Part shown: positions 1-11,399 of the stretch, one piece after another | Numbering within the stretch: position 1 is the first letter of the stretch | Layout of the letters: every line of letters starts with the position of its first letter | Assembly (NCBI RefSeq): GCF_000150955.2 | Contig: NC_011685.1 | Location: 186,001 to 250,000 of the forward strand | Length of the DNA: 64,000 nt | Direction: 5' to 3' | From: Phaeodactylum tricornutum CCAP 1055/1 | Lineage: Eukaryota > Bacillariophyta > Bacillariophyceae > Surirellales > Neidiaceae | The notes under the pieces: model-generated | The model's input: only the letters and a program-made list of their open reading frames with translations | What the model was told of the DNA's origin: nothing | The model's database searches: none | Translations under genes and position numbers: made by a program

Positions 1-66
1 TTTGCGTTCATCGGTCGCCGGATGCGCTCACGATCGTTATGTTTCTTTTGTTGCCTTCACACACAG

Positions 67-3000
67 CACGATACCGAGGACGTTTGGATTCATTCCATCC
101 GCATGGAAACGGAAGAAACGCGCATGATGGAAGTCGACGATGGTGAGGACGCAACCCTCATTTCAGTGCCAACCCAGTTTCACTTGACACCCTTGCCGGA
201 GTCTCTGTCCCTCGGTCCCGGCCAGTTTGCCTTTTTCCCGGTAACCCTACTGCCACGATTTCCCTCCGTAAAGGCTCCCTTCCAGGGCATCTTGGAAGAT
301 AATAATAAGTACGAAATACGATCTACTTTCGAGGTTGAAACCGATTGGGGACGTGTGACCATTCCGGTGCGTGCCACCACCCAGCGAACGAATTTTTATG
401 ATGTACCCGATATGATTGTGCTACAGGACCCGAGCGACTGGACGGACAACCACGCACAGCATACATTATCGGAAGAGGAGGAAGAGGAAAACGGCGGTGG
501 CGGGGTTTGGAAATGGAACGACGTCGCAGGAACGGCGGTTGCGCCGTCCGTCGGCTCGTGTTACGACTTACACATCAGCGCGGATCTGGTAGAACGACCC
601 TTACAGGTTACAAAACTCGTTTTGATCAAGTCACAACGTCTATCTCTCTCCGTGCGCAATGCCAGCGCGGATAGTCAGTCCCGTACTCTATTGCGCTCCG
701 GCACGCTTCCGTTGCAAGTGCCAGCGTACGGCAACGCACACTACGTCGTCACTGTCTGCGTACACGAGGAACCTATTCCGGTAGATACCGATCACGATAT
801 CGGTTTGGACGAAACTTGGATGTGGTACGATGACGACGAAGTACTGGGTGTTTTGCAAATGGAAACGACCGAAGAAATTTTTTATATAACGGTGCGCAAG
901 GCATTATCACCGGCCGAGCACTCAATGACTGTTGAGTATGTGGAGTCTAAAGAGAATATACAGAAGGACGACGAGCTGGTAACACTAGGGCCCCAGTCTG
1001 TGTTAACGCCGATACCATCGCGCATGGATTTTTCGTTCATCTCTCCGGAAACTTTGGTCATCGAGCAGACCTTGAGAGTTTATACGACAGTCGGTAGTCC
1101 AGTGATGCGACTCATGCGGGCGGCCGTTGCCTTGGATGCAAATGATAAAGGACGAGAGACCCAGTATGGTGTACGGGTGGAAATTCGCCCCCACAGCTCG
1201 GCGGATCGGGAAGCGATCAATTTGCCGGACGAATTGGAAGGCATGATGCTGCAAGAAACGTTGACACTGCAAGTTTTCTTGGATTGGTCGCAATTGCGCA
1301 AGAAATTGGCGGAAGACGGGTCTGATTCGGTCAGCTTTACCGGACAAGCTGTGATTATGGGGACGACATCGGATCACGATTATACTACGTGGAACAAAAT
1401 GGTAAAAGAAAATCCGCAAATCGACTCCGATTTGAAGTTGGAAGTTCCTCTCACCACGCAGGTCAGGTTAGGGAAGATGGGTTTTCACATTGAAACTTCG
1501 ACCCATCCGTTATCGCCTTTGATTTCAACCAAAGTGTGGGACGAAGAAGACGCCACCGAAACCTTGTCTATGGCATTCTTTCCAAAGTCGCCCGTTGATT
1601 TTAGGCCGTTGCAGAACGATGGGCTGCTCGATATGGAACAGCTCGTGCTTTTAGATCATTTGGATCATCGCTTGCGAGTCTTTTCGAATGTTCCTCTGGT
1701 GCAAATATCACGGATTGATATAGTGATGTCGGAATCTGCACCTCTTCAGAACATGTCGGAATCACTATGTCATCGATTTGAAGTTTCCATCCCTCGAAAA
1801 ATGAAGCACGTTCCTCCATTATCCGTCAACAATGTAACGGATTTAGGTCCGGTGCTTTTGCGATATCGCTTTCCATCTGAAACAGACCGGAGCAAATCTG
1901 TTCCCCTTTCATTCAACGAAATGCTGCCAACCTATTGTCAACTCAGCGTCATTACCGAACCCGACACCGGTCTCCACTTACTGCCCTTGATCATCTATCC
2001 GGGCCAGCTAGACGTTTCCGCGAGTCCGTATAGGTCAGAAATCATGGCTGACGGTTTAGAGGAACATCCGGAGGACGACAACGCGATCTGGAATCGTGTA
2101 ATTGTTGGTTATGAGCAATTGTTAAACTGGTTTCAAAATACAAAGGCCGGTCTCTCACTCCGCTCCGTTTTGGACGCGTCACTAGACAGTCGAAAGCATC
2201 CAGAGCGCGATGGAGTGCTGCTCGGAAGGTACCTTTATCGCTTGGCTCAGAAATCGGTCGATCTGAAGAATTCCAAATTGCGTCCAATGCTAATAAAAGC
2301 AGGTGCAATTCCTCATGGCCAGGTGGAAACTTTGCCGTTGTATTTGACAAACCATAATCCAGTTCCCATAAAAATCACGATTGATGTTAGGGAAGTTGAA
2401 GGAATGAGTATAACTCTGGGCCGCGATGGATGCTCGAGGCGGGGAGATGGGAACAGTATCGTGGACTTTTTTCCGCACAAGCCCAGAAGTCGAGTGATTC
2501 GCGGGAAAAAGGTACCCGAGCCCCGACTTCGTGATGGCCCTTTGGCAGGGCAACCGGTGAATGCTCTCCGCCAATTTCTTTTGTCTGACAGGGCAACGAA
2601 GCTGTTCTTCGAGCGGTTTCCCTACCGCGATGCGGTCACGCTGAGCGACATGGCCACTACAAAACATTCGATTCTTCGGGAACTTTTCAAGGCGACTGCC
2701 TCTGTCAACTTTCATTCGACCGCATCGTTCGAATACAGCTTTAAGAATACAACAAGTCGCTGCGATGCTTCAGTGAACCCTCCTCTGTACGGGTCGTTTG
2801 TTAGCCGACTTCAAGGGCGAAGAATGCCAGGACCGATCATAATCTCGAACGATGGGAGAACGTTACGTTGTCTTCCAGTATGCTGGGATATGGCCATGGA
2901 AACGGAGACTGTACGAGGGAGAGGATCAGGGCCGGAACTTGTCCAACTCCCTCCTGGTGGAGTAGCTCGGTTCGACATTAGGGTACGCTCGCCTCCCAGA

Positions 3001-6000
3001 AACGTCCTTGAAAGTGACATTACTCAATTTCTCGCGACGGGCTTGGTTCTTTCTACGGATCACGGAGAGGTCCTGCCTATCTTAGTTTCCTTTGCTGCTC
3101 TTCAAGGAACGCTAGAGGTATCTCGCTTGTCCGTGCCGTCGACCAATAACTCTGCCATTTTGCACAGAGAAGGTGTCATTCAAGTACCAATTGGACTTTT
3201 TGCAAAACAGTCGACGGATACCCCTTCACCAGTAAGATTACTGTCAAGGGGGAAAAGATCGTCACACCATTTGGACAGTGATTTTGTTATGCCACAGGAA
3301 TCCCCAGCTGATGAGAGGACCATTCCACTTTTTATGCGGTCGACATTTAACCGCGATCTCAAAGTAGTCGAGATTTCAAGCTGCAATCCGTGGTTCAAGG
3401 TGACGCTTGTCAACAATACACATGAAGAGAACGCAGACTCATTCCTGGGTGTCAATGTGGGCGCAATCAGCAGTGTAGTTCCTTGCCAAAGAGCACTTAA
3501 TATCGCGACAGGAGAGTTCCCCTCTTTCTTTCGCTGTGTGTTGAGTTGGCTTGACGAATGGAGGCAGCTTCAACCGAGAGGCTGTGGTGTTCTAGCACTA
3601 GATAGGACTGACACTGCTTCGAGGAGAAACGAGGGTCGGGAGCGCTTGGAAGAGGGTGGAGGTATGAAGCGTGCTGTCCAAGCATTTAATCGCGCTCTCC
3701 ATGTGACCGAATATTTTCACAACGTTGGTGCACATGAAGTTGTACCAACGAATTTTTCTAATGTTTACAAGAGTGGCAAGCGCTATTCTGATGGCCTCGT
3801 TTCAGAAGCGATGATTGATGCAGTGAGCGGGGCTTGGAATGCTTGGAAAGCTATATCAAAGTCCGGAGTGCGGTCGCTGAGTACAAGTCTGCGTGCGGTT
3901 GTTGAGTACAACACAAGTGATTACGAGCTTTCACCACTAGAACTTGCTGCCAAAGGAGGGCGCCTCGGGAAAAATCGGCTTGCTGTTGCGCTGCGAAATT
4001 TGACAATCGAAACAATTCTAGATGTACCGCGTCTTTTTGACGAAAGAAGAGCAGGGAAATTTGGCAGGTATGCGCCATCTAGCAACGACGACGCTGCTGC
4101 TTCAATTTTTGAATTTCCACCCCTTTTGGTGGGGGAGGTTTCTTCCCTGCACTTGCCTTTAAAGAACCCCACGGGTGTCCCTGTTAGAGTTCGCTTAGCT
4201 GTTTTTGGCGAGAGAAAACGGCGAACTGAACCGCTGCTCGGAGACATTGATCGTGAGCTGTTTTACCAAACCCGTTCCTCGTATATTTCAGATCAACCGT
4301 CCCCATACGTTCAGACAGGTGTCGTCCTCTCGCAACAGGAGAATACCACAGCTAAGAATCCTTGGTGGGAAGCGAGTAGAGGGTTTTTCGCAGCAACCTT
4401 CTATGGGCATGTAATTCACTCCTACCAAAATTTGACCTTGCGGTCTGGACGAGGAGCGTACATCAGTATTCACAATCCAGGACTCCTGGCAAGCTCGGCA
4501 TTTCTTGTCGGTTGTGGTTCACGGTGTGGCATCAAAGGGGATGTGCCTGCGCACGTCGCTCTATTGTTATCGAAAAGTCCTATTGGAGCATCTTCCGGGT
4601 TCGGGGAGCGCCTTTTAGGTCGGAAGCGTTTCCCACTTGTGGAGGCTAACCGTTCAAATGATGAAGATGGTGAGTCCGTGTCGGAACAAGGCCTATTACA
4701 ACCGTTTGCGTTGTCCTTCTCGTCGTTGGATGAGATTGTGATTCCGCCGTATGGAGAGGCGGAGCTCGGACCGATTTTCTTTCGTCCACCAAATAAAGTG
4801 GATCGCCTCAGTCGCGCTTTAGAAAAGAGTCTTGGACACCCCAACAAAGTCTTTGAATCGATGTTGTTTCTGGAAAATTCACTTACTGGACTCGAACGAG
4901 TCCAGTTGCGCGGAGAAGCCCTGTGGGAAAAAATTGCTTTTTTGGATTTAACACCTGTGAATAGCGTAGACGACTTTGGAGACCTCGAAATGAGATATGG
5001 TCGATCAACTTTGATGTTCGAAGGAACTTCACGAAAAGCAACGGCTGCGCAGTCAAATGTGAAAGGTTTTGTTATACGAAACGATGGGGATACAGCCGCT
5101 TCATTTGAAAACATATTCTTTTCCGATGTTCACAGCCTACTCCGGGACGACCAGCAGTTCAAAGCGAAGTGCGGTCTAGCTAACTTTCGGCTCTTGGAAT
5201 GCGGGGAGCAAAAAGTGGAGTCTGAGAATTTTAGACTCCTTCCGGGGGAAAACAAAACATTTTACATCGAGTATCGTCCAACATGCCGAAGGCAAAAGAA
5301 CTACATTGCATTGAATTTCATGTACGACCGCCGGTCCGAAGGGCACTCTTCTAGTGAAGAACAGCAAAGTATTCCTTCGATTTCAGACACCTTACAACAT
5401 AGAAATTACTTTCGTCCATCTCGGGAAGTGGTTTTTCTCGGATACGAAATGTCGAAGAAGCAATTTTCCAATTGCATGGTATTTCGCTCAAACATCTATG
5501 GAGAGAAAGCGACAGACGTTGGCGATCTGGTGACGGTCAAGGTGAACGGGAATCTGCACTTATACGGGAACGAAAACGGAAACATACTATTGCGGATTGC
5601 TCTATGTTTTGGGCGATGGATGACCATCGCAGGGATTATATCGACGACCATTTTTCAATGCGTCAGAAAGATTAAGAAGAGAGAACAAAACGCTGGTCGA
5701 TTTTTTTACATAATATCACGAAAGGGTTGCAAAGTCGAGAAAAGACTCGTTGATGGATCAAATTGGTATCCGGCATTTCGGTGCCTGACACGTTCAGACC
5801 CAACGTCTAGCGATCTGCAAGCGCTTGGACGAGAGCAGATTCGGCACGTAGTTCTCGCCAGATATAGATCATCGGGAATTTTGCTTCCTCAATGCTTTAA
5901 TACCGCTGGTATTTTTGATCGTGAAAGGCAGAGCGATAATCCTCAGACCGAAAAGGTCAAATTGAATGCGGGCGGCGAAAGGATGAGAACGTTGAGCGAC

Positions 6001-7503
6001 GCAATCTTCCGACGCTTCGATATCCACAGTACCTTCGGCTTATTTCCGGTTGAGGTTGGATGGCGTACCGCGCTCGCAAGGGGAATAATCGATGCATCAT
6101 CTTTCCCATCACTCGCTATCTTCTCTGTGAGGGAGCAGCTTCTTTTGCAACGTAGTCGAGGCTCTCCTTTGTCGTTGCAAGATAATGATGACGACGAGAA
6201 CGGCGTCGAAAACGCACAGAGTAGTGAAGACGACTCCAGTGCTCTGGAATCGTTTCACGTGTCGAATGGAGATTCCACGGACTTTGGTAAAGACACTGGC
6301 TCGGTGGATCTCAATCTTCCAAGCGATTTCCGTCGAAGCCCAATTGTTTTTAAAACCGTCAGCTCCAGGGCGAACCAGATTCCGCCTCAGTCCGACCGAA
6401 GCATAGCCTCTTCCATTGATGGGAATTTTACCGATAACGAAGCTCACAGCTTCGACAAAACCAACACAGAAAGGCGCGAAAACGATAGCAAGGGCTCTGT
6501 CCGTAAGGATTACAGGATACCGAACGACAGCGTTGTCTGTCCAGACCAAATGAAGTCTATGTCACAGCCCAATGAGGTGCAAGAGAAACGCACCTCCAAC
6601 TCAGGACGAAGCAGCAAAGATGGACAGAGAATAAATGCCGCTCAAATTGGCATATCGAGTGTTACACCCGAAGAGAATGCATTCCATTCCAAAGAATGTC
6701 ATCATCAACAAAAGGCCACACTACCACCGGAGCTCACTCAGGGCAGAAAGCCGGAACGGCTTTTGACCCATGAATACCCGAATGTCCACCCGTCAGCAGG
6801 TTCCCCGTCTGGAGTGGGTAAGACAGGGAAAGTAGTGTTCCGACAGCCTGCTAAGCTTGATCCTCCACCAGGATTCGAAGCAAATCAAACTCTTCATTCC
6901 TATGATGTGTCATCAGCTACTGCGAGCGAATCGCCACAATCTTCCAGGTCTACGAATCATGCACCAGTGAGAGTTCCAAGGGAGCATTCGCAGCATGAGA
7001 GCTCTGACACTATCATAGGAAGTTTATTGGAAGAATCTTCCGCGTCCGCTAACCACTTTCGGCGCAATGGCAAGTCTGTCAGCTCCTTTAATTTAAATGA
7101 TCACAATGCGTTGGCAACTGCTCAAAGCCGTCGCGAACCACTTTACTCTTTGAGCGAAAAGCCTGAGACAGGCGGTTTCGATGTGATGGACTTTTTGGAC
7201 GGTATTTTGAGTGAACGAGATCAACAAGAAGAGCTAGATGTTCAGCAGACCCTTTTGGACCCCTTATCATCTGTTGGAATGAAAATTGCTCCTGTTTTAT
7301 CGAATCCATGGGCTGCTGGTGACAACCACCGGTCCCGAGCAGCTGCATACGGGATCGCGTTCGACGACGAAAACGAAAAGTCAAATGAGTATGACAGCTC
7401 TGCAAATTTTCCTCTTTTGACCCCTGCAATGCTCGCTCAAGAAATGGAGGAAGAAAGCGTCGACCCTCGTGTTTCCTTCTACGCAAACTTGCTCGGGGAG
7501 TGA
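67..7503 (+). CDS. TMEM131-like membrane protein (5' end outside window)
   Basis: The frame is open for about 2,480 residues. The first part resembles the N-terminal Ig/PapD-like beta domains of TMEM131. A single membrane segment lies near residues 1855-1882 (counted from a Met codon at 22), followed by basic residues and a long serine-rich cytosolic tail. In animals TMEM131 helps secretory cargo such as procollagen leave the ER by contacting TRAPP through its tail. Here only the domain layout is seen, and the role is inferred. A pyrimidine-rich stretch ending in CAG at 64-66 looks like a splice acceptor in phase 0, and the family's usual first strand and signal peptide are missing. I therefore think the coding exon starts at 67 and that upstream exons lie outside the window, although the frame can be read from a Met codon at 22. 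No break is seen downstream. Confidence 0.72.
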   Translation, partial: HDTEDVWIHSIRMETEETRMMEVDDGEDATLISVPTQFHLTPLPESLSLGPGQFAFFPVTLLPRFPSVKAPFQGILEDNNKYEIRSTFEVETDWGRVTIPVRATTQRTNFYDVPDMIVLQDPSDWTDNHAQHTLSEEEEEENGGGGVWKWNDVAGTAVAPSVGSCYDLHISADLVERPLQVTKLVLIKSQRLSLSVRNASADSQSRTLLRSGTLPLQVPAYGNAHYVVTVCVHEEPIPVDTDHDIGLDETWMWYDDDEVLGVLQMETTEEIFYITVRKALSPAEHSMTVEYVESKENIQKDDELVTLGPQSVLTPIPSRMDFSFISPETLVIEQTLRVYTTVGSPVMRLMRAAVALDANDKGRETQYGVRVEIRPHSSADREAINLPDELEGMMLQETLTLQVFLDWSQLRKKLAEDGSDSVSFTGQAVIMGTTSDHDYTTWNKMVKENPQIDSDLKLEVPLTTQVRLGKMGFHIETSTHPLSPLISTKVWDEEDATETLSMAFFPKSPVDFRPLQNDGLLDMEQLVLLDHLDHRLRVFSNVPLVQISRIDIVMSESAPLQNMSESLCHRFEVSIPRKMKHVPPLSVNNVTDLGPVLLRYRFPSETDRSKSVPLSFNEMLPTYCQLSVITEPDTGLHLLPLIIYPGQLDVSASPYRSEIMADGLEEHPEDDNAIWNRVIVGYEQLLNWFQNTKAGLSLRSVLDASLDSRKHPERDGVLLGRYLYRLAQKSVDLKNSKLRPMLIKAGAIPHGQVETLPLYLTNHNPVPIKITIDVREVEGMSITLGRDGCSRRGDGNSIVDFFPHKPRSRVIRGKKVPEPRLRDGPLAGQPVNALRQFLLSDRATKLFFERFPYRDAVTLSDMATTKHSILRELFKATASVNFHSTASFEYSFKNTTSRCDASVNPPLYGSFVSRLQGRRMPGPIIISNDGRTLRCLPVCWDMAMETETVRGRGSGPELVQLPPGGVARFDIRVRSPPRNVLESDITQFLATGLVLSTDHGEVLPILVSFAALQGTLEVSRLSVPSTNNSAILHREGVIQVPIGLFAKQSTDTPSPVRLLSRGKRSSHHLDSDFVMPQESPADERTIPLFMRSTFNRDLKVVEISSCNPWFKVTLVNNTHEENADSFLGVNVGAISSVVPCQRALNIATGEFPSFFRCVLSWLDEWRQLQPRGCGVLALDRTDTASRRNEGRERLEEGGGMKRAVQAFNRALHVTEYFHNVGAHEVVPTNFSNVYKSGKRYSDGLVSEAMIDAVSGAWNAWKAISKSGVRSLSTSLRAVVEYNTSDYELSPLELAAKGGRLGKNRLAVALRNLTIETILDVPRLFDERRAGKFGRYAPSSNDDAAASIFEFPPLLVGEVSSLHLPLKNPTGVPVRVRLAVFGERKRRTEPLLGDIDRELFYQTRSSYISDQPSPYVQTGVVLSQQENTTAKNPWWEASRGFFAATFYGHVIHSYQNLTLRSGRGAYISIHNPGLLASSAFLVGCGSRCGIKGDVPAHVALLLSKSPIGASSGFGERLLGRKRFPLVEANRSNDEDGESVSEQGLLQPFALSFSSLDEIVIPPYGEAELGPIFFRPPNKVDRLSRALEKSLGHPNKVFESMLFLENSLTGLERVQLRGEALWEKIAFLDLTPVNSVDDFGDLEMRYGRSTLMFEGTSRKATAAQSNVKGFVIRNDGDTAASFENIFFSDVHSLLRDDQQFKAKCGLANFRLLECGEQKVESENFRLLPGENKTFYIEYRPTCRRQKNYIALNFMYDRRSEGHSSSEEQQSIPSISDTLQHRNYFRPSREVVFLGYEMSKKQFSNCMVFRSNIYGEKATDVGDLVTVKVNGNLHLYGNENGNILLRIALCFGRWMTIAGIISTTIFQCVRKIKKREQNAGRFFYIISRKGCKVEKRLVDGSNWYPAFRCLTRSDPTSSDLQALGREQIRHVVLARYRSSGILLPQCFNTAGIFDRERQSDNPQTEKVKLNAGGERMRTLSDAIFRRFDIHSTFGLFPVEVGWRTALARGIIDASSFPSLAIFSVREQLLLQRSRGSPLSLQDNDDDENGVENAQSSEDDSSALESFHVSNGDSTDFGKDTGSVDLNLPSDFRRSPIVFKTVSSRANQIPPQSDRSIASSIDGNFTDNEAHSFDKTNTERRENDSKGSVRKDYRIPNDSVVCPDQMKSMSQPNEVQEKRTSNSGRSSKDGQRINAAQIGISSVTPEENAFHSKECHHQQKATLPPELTQGRKPERLLTHEYPNVHPSAGSPSGVGKTGKVVFRQPAKLDPPPGFEANQTLHSYDVSSATASESPQSSRSTNHAPVRVPREHSQHESSDTIIGSLLEESSASANHFRRNGKSVSSFNLNDHNALATAQSRREPLYSLSEKPETGGFDVMDFLDGILSERDQQEELDVQQTLLDPLSSVGMKIAPVLSNPWAAGDNHRSRAAAYGIAFDDENEKSNEYDSSANFPLLTPAMLAQEMEEESVDPRVSFYANLLGE

Positions 7504-8589
7504 GTCTATTTACTTGAAAACCGGAACACACTGCGCCCGCATTGTTGCTAAATCTAAGCTTAACAGTAAAGTGCTATAGTTAAGGGGACGCATACGCGTA
7601 CGATATGGGGGCTCCCACTGTTTCAGGTTTAATTATGCCTTTCGCTCGAGAGCGTGCGAAGCCAGACCAAGAAACACTCCGTATCTTCGGCGATTGTTCG
7701 GAGCGTATCTTACCCGAAGATCTCTGTCGACGAAGCGGACAGCTATCGAAGCAACAAATCAACTAATGTAACTGGAAATCAGCTGTTCGGGAAGTTTTCG
7801 AGAAAACCACTATTCGGGATGAGTAGAGGTGAAATTTGGGGGAAAAAATGCACTTGTTTTATGTTGCGTGTTTACCTAGATTTTTTATTAATGAAACTAT
7901 TTGTCCACATGCTGTGGTTAATCATCATGATTGTTTTGGAGACCCTTACTTCAAGCCTTCATGTGGGGTTGCTATCCAGAAGTCTACCGGACAAGTCTAT
8001 AAGTTGTATCTATACGGGTTTTATCAGCGCACAGTAGTATCTACGATCCTTTGGTTCCTTGATGATTTAGGCGCGTTATTGTTGCAGTTTCCTATGTTTA
8101 CAGAACTTGCAACTAGAAAAACCGTAATTCTCTCCCCAAGCTACTCTTTCCGCTTAAATCGCACAGCGCCAACGCAAAAGTGGTCTGTTTTATTTAGGCG
8201 GCCTCTACAACAAGAATGACGATGACCACATGAAATAAAGATACTTAGAAACGATTCCAATTTTCCTCCAATAGTGTAATTTTCAGCCATGCCGAATAGT
8301 GGATGATCTCAACATCTGTTTTGTCGATAGAGTTACGGTTAATTCTTGGAATGGCTATTCCGGTGCCAATCGAGCATGGATTCAGAATGGGTTTGAGCAT
8401 ACACCACTGGTTAACAAAGAGATGGAATCCCACCAATGGACTATCGTGTTTAACCCAACCGGCAGGGAAAATGTAGTTGTCAAATCCTGTATAGGATTAT
8501 GCCTTTGCCTTCCATTTTTGGCAAATTTCTCTCCCTCCGCAAAGAAGCAAGGCGATGATCTTCAGTGCTTAAGCAGAACTCAGTCACCT
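7504..8589. other. Intergenic, no supported gene
   Basis: Only short open frames without recognisable domains occur here. The right end may hold more badly decayed ectodomain sequence of the cyclase pseudogene that follows, but I could not align it convincingly. Confidence 0.5.
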
Positions 8590-10500
8590 GTTAGACACAG
8601 TCATAATGAAGAGAGCGTTTGTCCTTAGTCACGCAAACGGAGATGCGGTGGGCGAGAATCCCTTTCCGGTCGGCCATCAAGACCATGCAAATAGCGACAG
8701 AATAGGAGACAACAAAGGACTGGTATGCGACCACCCACACTGCTCTTCCGTACTTTATTTTTATCGCCTCACGAATAAGCCTAGTTTTCTGTCATCCCAA
8801 ATGGTTGGAGTAGGTTGTGGGACGAGTTTTTACAAAACCTTTCCTTCACGGTGTGGACGGAGTTCACGCGGTCCTCAGCAATACCTGTGGTCAGACCTAC
8901 ACTTTTGAGCGAAACGGCATTGGCTCTCGATATATAGGCGCAGGGGACCGGCATGACACTGCCAAAAAAGACAACGGGACTTCCTCTTACTGGCCTTCCT
9001 GATCCGAGAAAGGACCACACAGTGGCAATGGCCCGATTTGCCGTAAAGAGCCTGTGAAAATCCACCTACTTACAAAAGAACTGGAAACGACAGTGGGGCC
9101 CAGTACATAGCATCTGTCCATTTAGGTCACACAGCCTTGCCATGCTGATCCTCTACAGTTCCCTCTACTGGCCTTATAATTTCCTACGTTGAAATCGATA
9201 AGCGTTCTGGCGGGCCGAGCAACAGCAGGTGTCCTTCGCGGCGAGAGAGCTCGATTCCAGCTCTTTGGCGATACAACGAATACAGCATCTCGAAGAGAGA
9301 GAGTACGGAGGCTCCTGGACAATGTCAGGTGTCCCAGGAAACCGCTGACTTGCTGATTGCCGCAGGCAAGCACCGCTGGCTGAAGAGGCGTCGAGAGACA
9401 GTCGTTGCAAAACGGAAGGCAAAGTACGAGACTTCGTCTCAGCATGTGAGCCTGTAACTCACTCCTCAAGAGAAGGATCAGACAACTTTTGATAAAGTTT
9501 AAGGCACAGTTCCAAATTTTGTTATCCCAAGTCGCCCCAGCCAAAAGACGAAGTGGGAGACAGTGGTTTAGACCCCTACGCAATTTCACAGCTTCGGGAC
9601 TACATACAAGCTATCTCCTCTTTATATCATGAAAATTAATTTCCCAACTTTGAAGACGCTTCACATGTGACAATGTCGATGGTAAAACTTCTATCGCGCA
9701 TCGTGACCACACCGGTGAAACATCCGGAGCCACGGAGGAGGCATCAACAGTGCACAAACAAACAGACGGCAATACTTCAAATTCATTGACGCAGTTTGCC
9801 TGTATATAGTGCGCTGATTCATGATGTCGACCGCAGTGGCGTTTCAAATGCACAGCAAATCAGATAAAACCCGCATATTTAGCCTTAATGTTGAGGCAAG
9901 GATGCTGCCGAACAAAATTCAGTGGACTTGGCCTGGGGACTTTTATTTGCCTAAGACTACAAGGGTCTTCGCGCCGCTATCTTTTCCAATGAAGCCGAAC
10001 TCAGGCGATTCCGTCAGCTAGTCGTAAACTCGGCCATGGTCATGGATATAATGGACAGTGACATTAACTGTAAAATACTCCGCAACACCCGCTGGGAGAA
10101 GGCCTTTGCAGGAGGATCAGCAAACGAATCTCCAGAGAATATTGTGAGTCGCAAGGCGACAATTGTAATCGAACATATGATTCAAGCGTCGGATGTTTCC
10201 CACACTATGCAGCATTGGCATGTCTACCGGAAATGGAACAAAGCCTTGTTCCGCGAAATGTACAAGGCCTACAGCTAGGGAAGGTCCTACGTTGATCCAT
10301 CGGAGAGCTGGTTTAAAGGAGAAATCGAGTTCTTCGACTTTTATGTCATTCCTATGGCAAAAAATCAAAAGGCTTTGGTGTCTTTCGGCGTATCCAGTGA
10401 CAAGTACCTCAACTACGCGACAAATAACCTGTACTGCGAAAGGGAGTGGCAAGCAGTAGTAGAAGATGATGGGCGCTTTTAAGAAGGGAACAAAGGAATA
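8590..10500 (+). pseudogene. Decayed cyclase-phosphodiesterase copy
   Basis: Fragments in several frames follow the order of the intact gene at 11400-15339. They are the end of the ectodomain (about 8600-8940), the GLPDPRKDH segment of the cyclase (8977-9010), the VTAGVL..ERARFQLFGDT segment (about 9215-9290), a phosphodiesterase start (about 9550-9715) and the phosphodiesterase C-terminal half (about 9990-10490). About 650 bp matching membrane segment 2 and the first half of the cyclase, with both metal-binding aspartates, is missing. A second deletion lies between the two domains. The HNFEHASH metal motif reads PNFEDASH. A stop interrupts the last block after KAYS at 10276, yet similarity continues in frame to about 10490. 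There are many other stops and frame changes. It is a tandem duplicate in the same orientation as the intact gene about 0.9 kb downstream, and it cannot encode either enzyme. Confidence 0.85.
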
Positions 10501-11399
10501 CTGATATGCAAAATTTACTACGGTACTTGCTTGGTCGCAATGCGAATGTTTTCTGTAACGCATTCACACATAGCCTCCGGATTTGCCTAATTCTGTGTAT
10601 CGGAACGAAGGAAACGAACCTCTCATTGACCGACAACTACCAGTAAGGCAAGGATTTGATAAATTTTACATGTTGCATTATGCACACCGCCGACTTTTCG
10701 ACATGAATGCTTGCTTGTATTCTTCTGGTCAATTTTTTTCATGTTTCGATCCCGCAAAACCAAATATAGTCGAACCAATGTCAACTCTTGGCAATAACAG
10801 AAAGTATTTATTAGGAACTAATTTTACAATAGTCCGTTTCGTTGAGGGCCATTGGTGGAATTTAGGTATGACTCATATTGTAGAAATAGCAATTTATGTT
10901 CAATTCATTCTATAAATAAACCGTTGAAAATGTATACCATAGTGTATTTTATAAAAAGGCTCCACGCACTATGACTTTCTCTCGTTAAACGAAACACTCA
11001 CTTGCCAAGATCAAAAATAGCAATTCGTACGATGACCTCCAGGAGCGATGAAAGCTTGGAAAGCCTCTCGAAAGAACTCGGACGTCTTCATGGTGGGCTG
11101 AGATGCTGATAATTCTTCGAGACCTATGAACTTCTAAATACGAGACAAAGTCGATTGATATAAGGAGGTCTTTTTTCCTTTTATGGCCAAAGTTCAGCTC
11201 AAACCTAACTGGTCCCGTGAACGGTTGAGAGAACATGCTCTCCTTGCTTCCCCTACAAGCCAAAAGCATCCTTGCAGATGGGGGCCAGCATGCCTCGGAT
11301 CGAATCCAACACAAATCTTGAAGCAGGCGGTAAAAGCAGAATAATCCTATATACCCTTAGCATTCCTCCTGCTGCTGTTTCGCTTTTTATCGTCTTGCT
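10501..11399. other. Intergenic, promoter side of cyclase-PDE gene
   Basis: This holds AT-rich sequence with short open frames only. It separates the pseudogene from the intact gene and presumably contains the latter's promoter and 5' UTR. No specific element was recognised. Confidence 0.5.

Noticed and set aside
7654-8219. Hydrophobic short frames after the TMEM131-like gene
   Set aside because: Overlapping frames without a domain or splice chain; composition looks non-coding.
10583-11314. Short frames before the cyclase gene
   Set aside because: No similarity to the nearby cyclase copies or any family.
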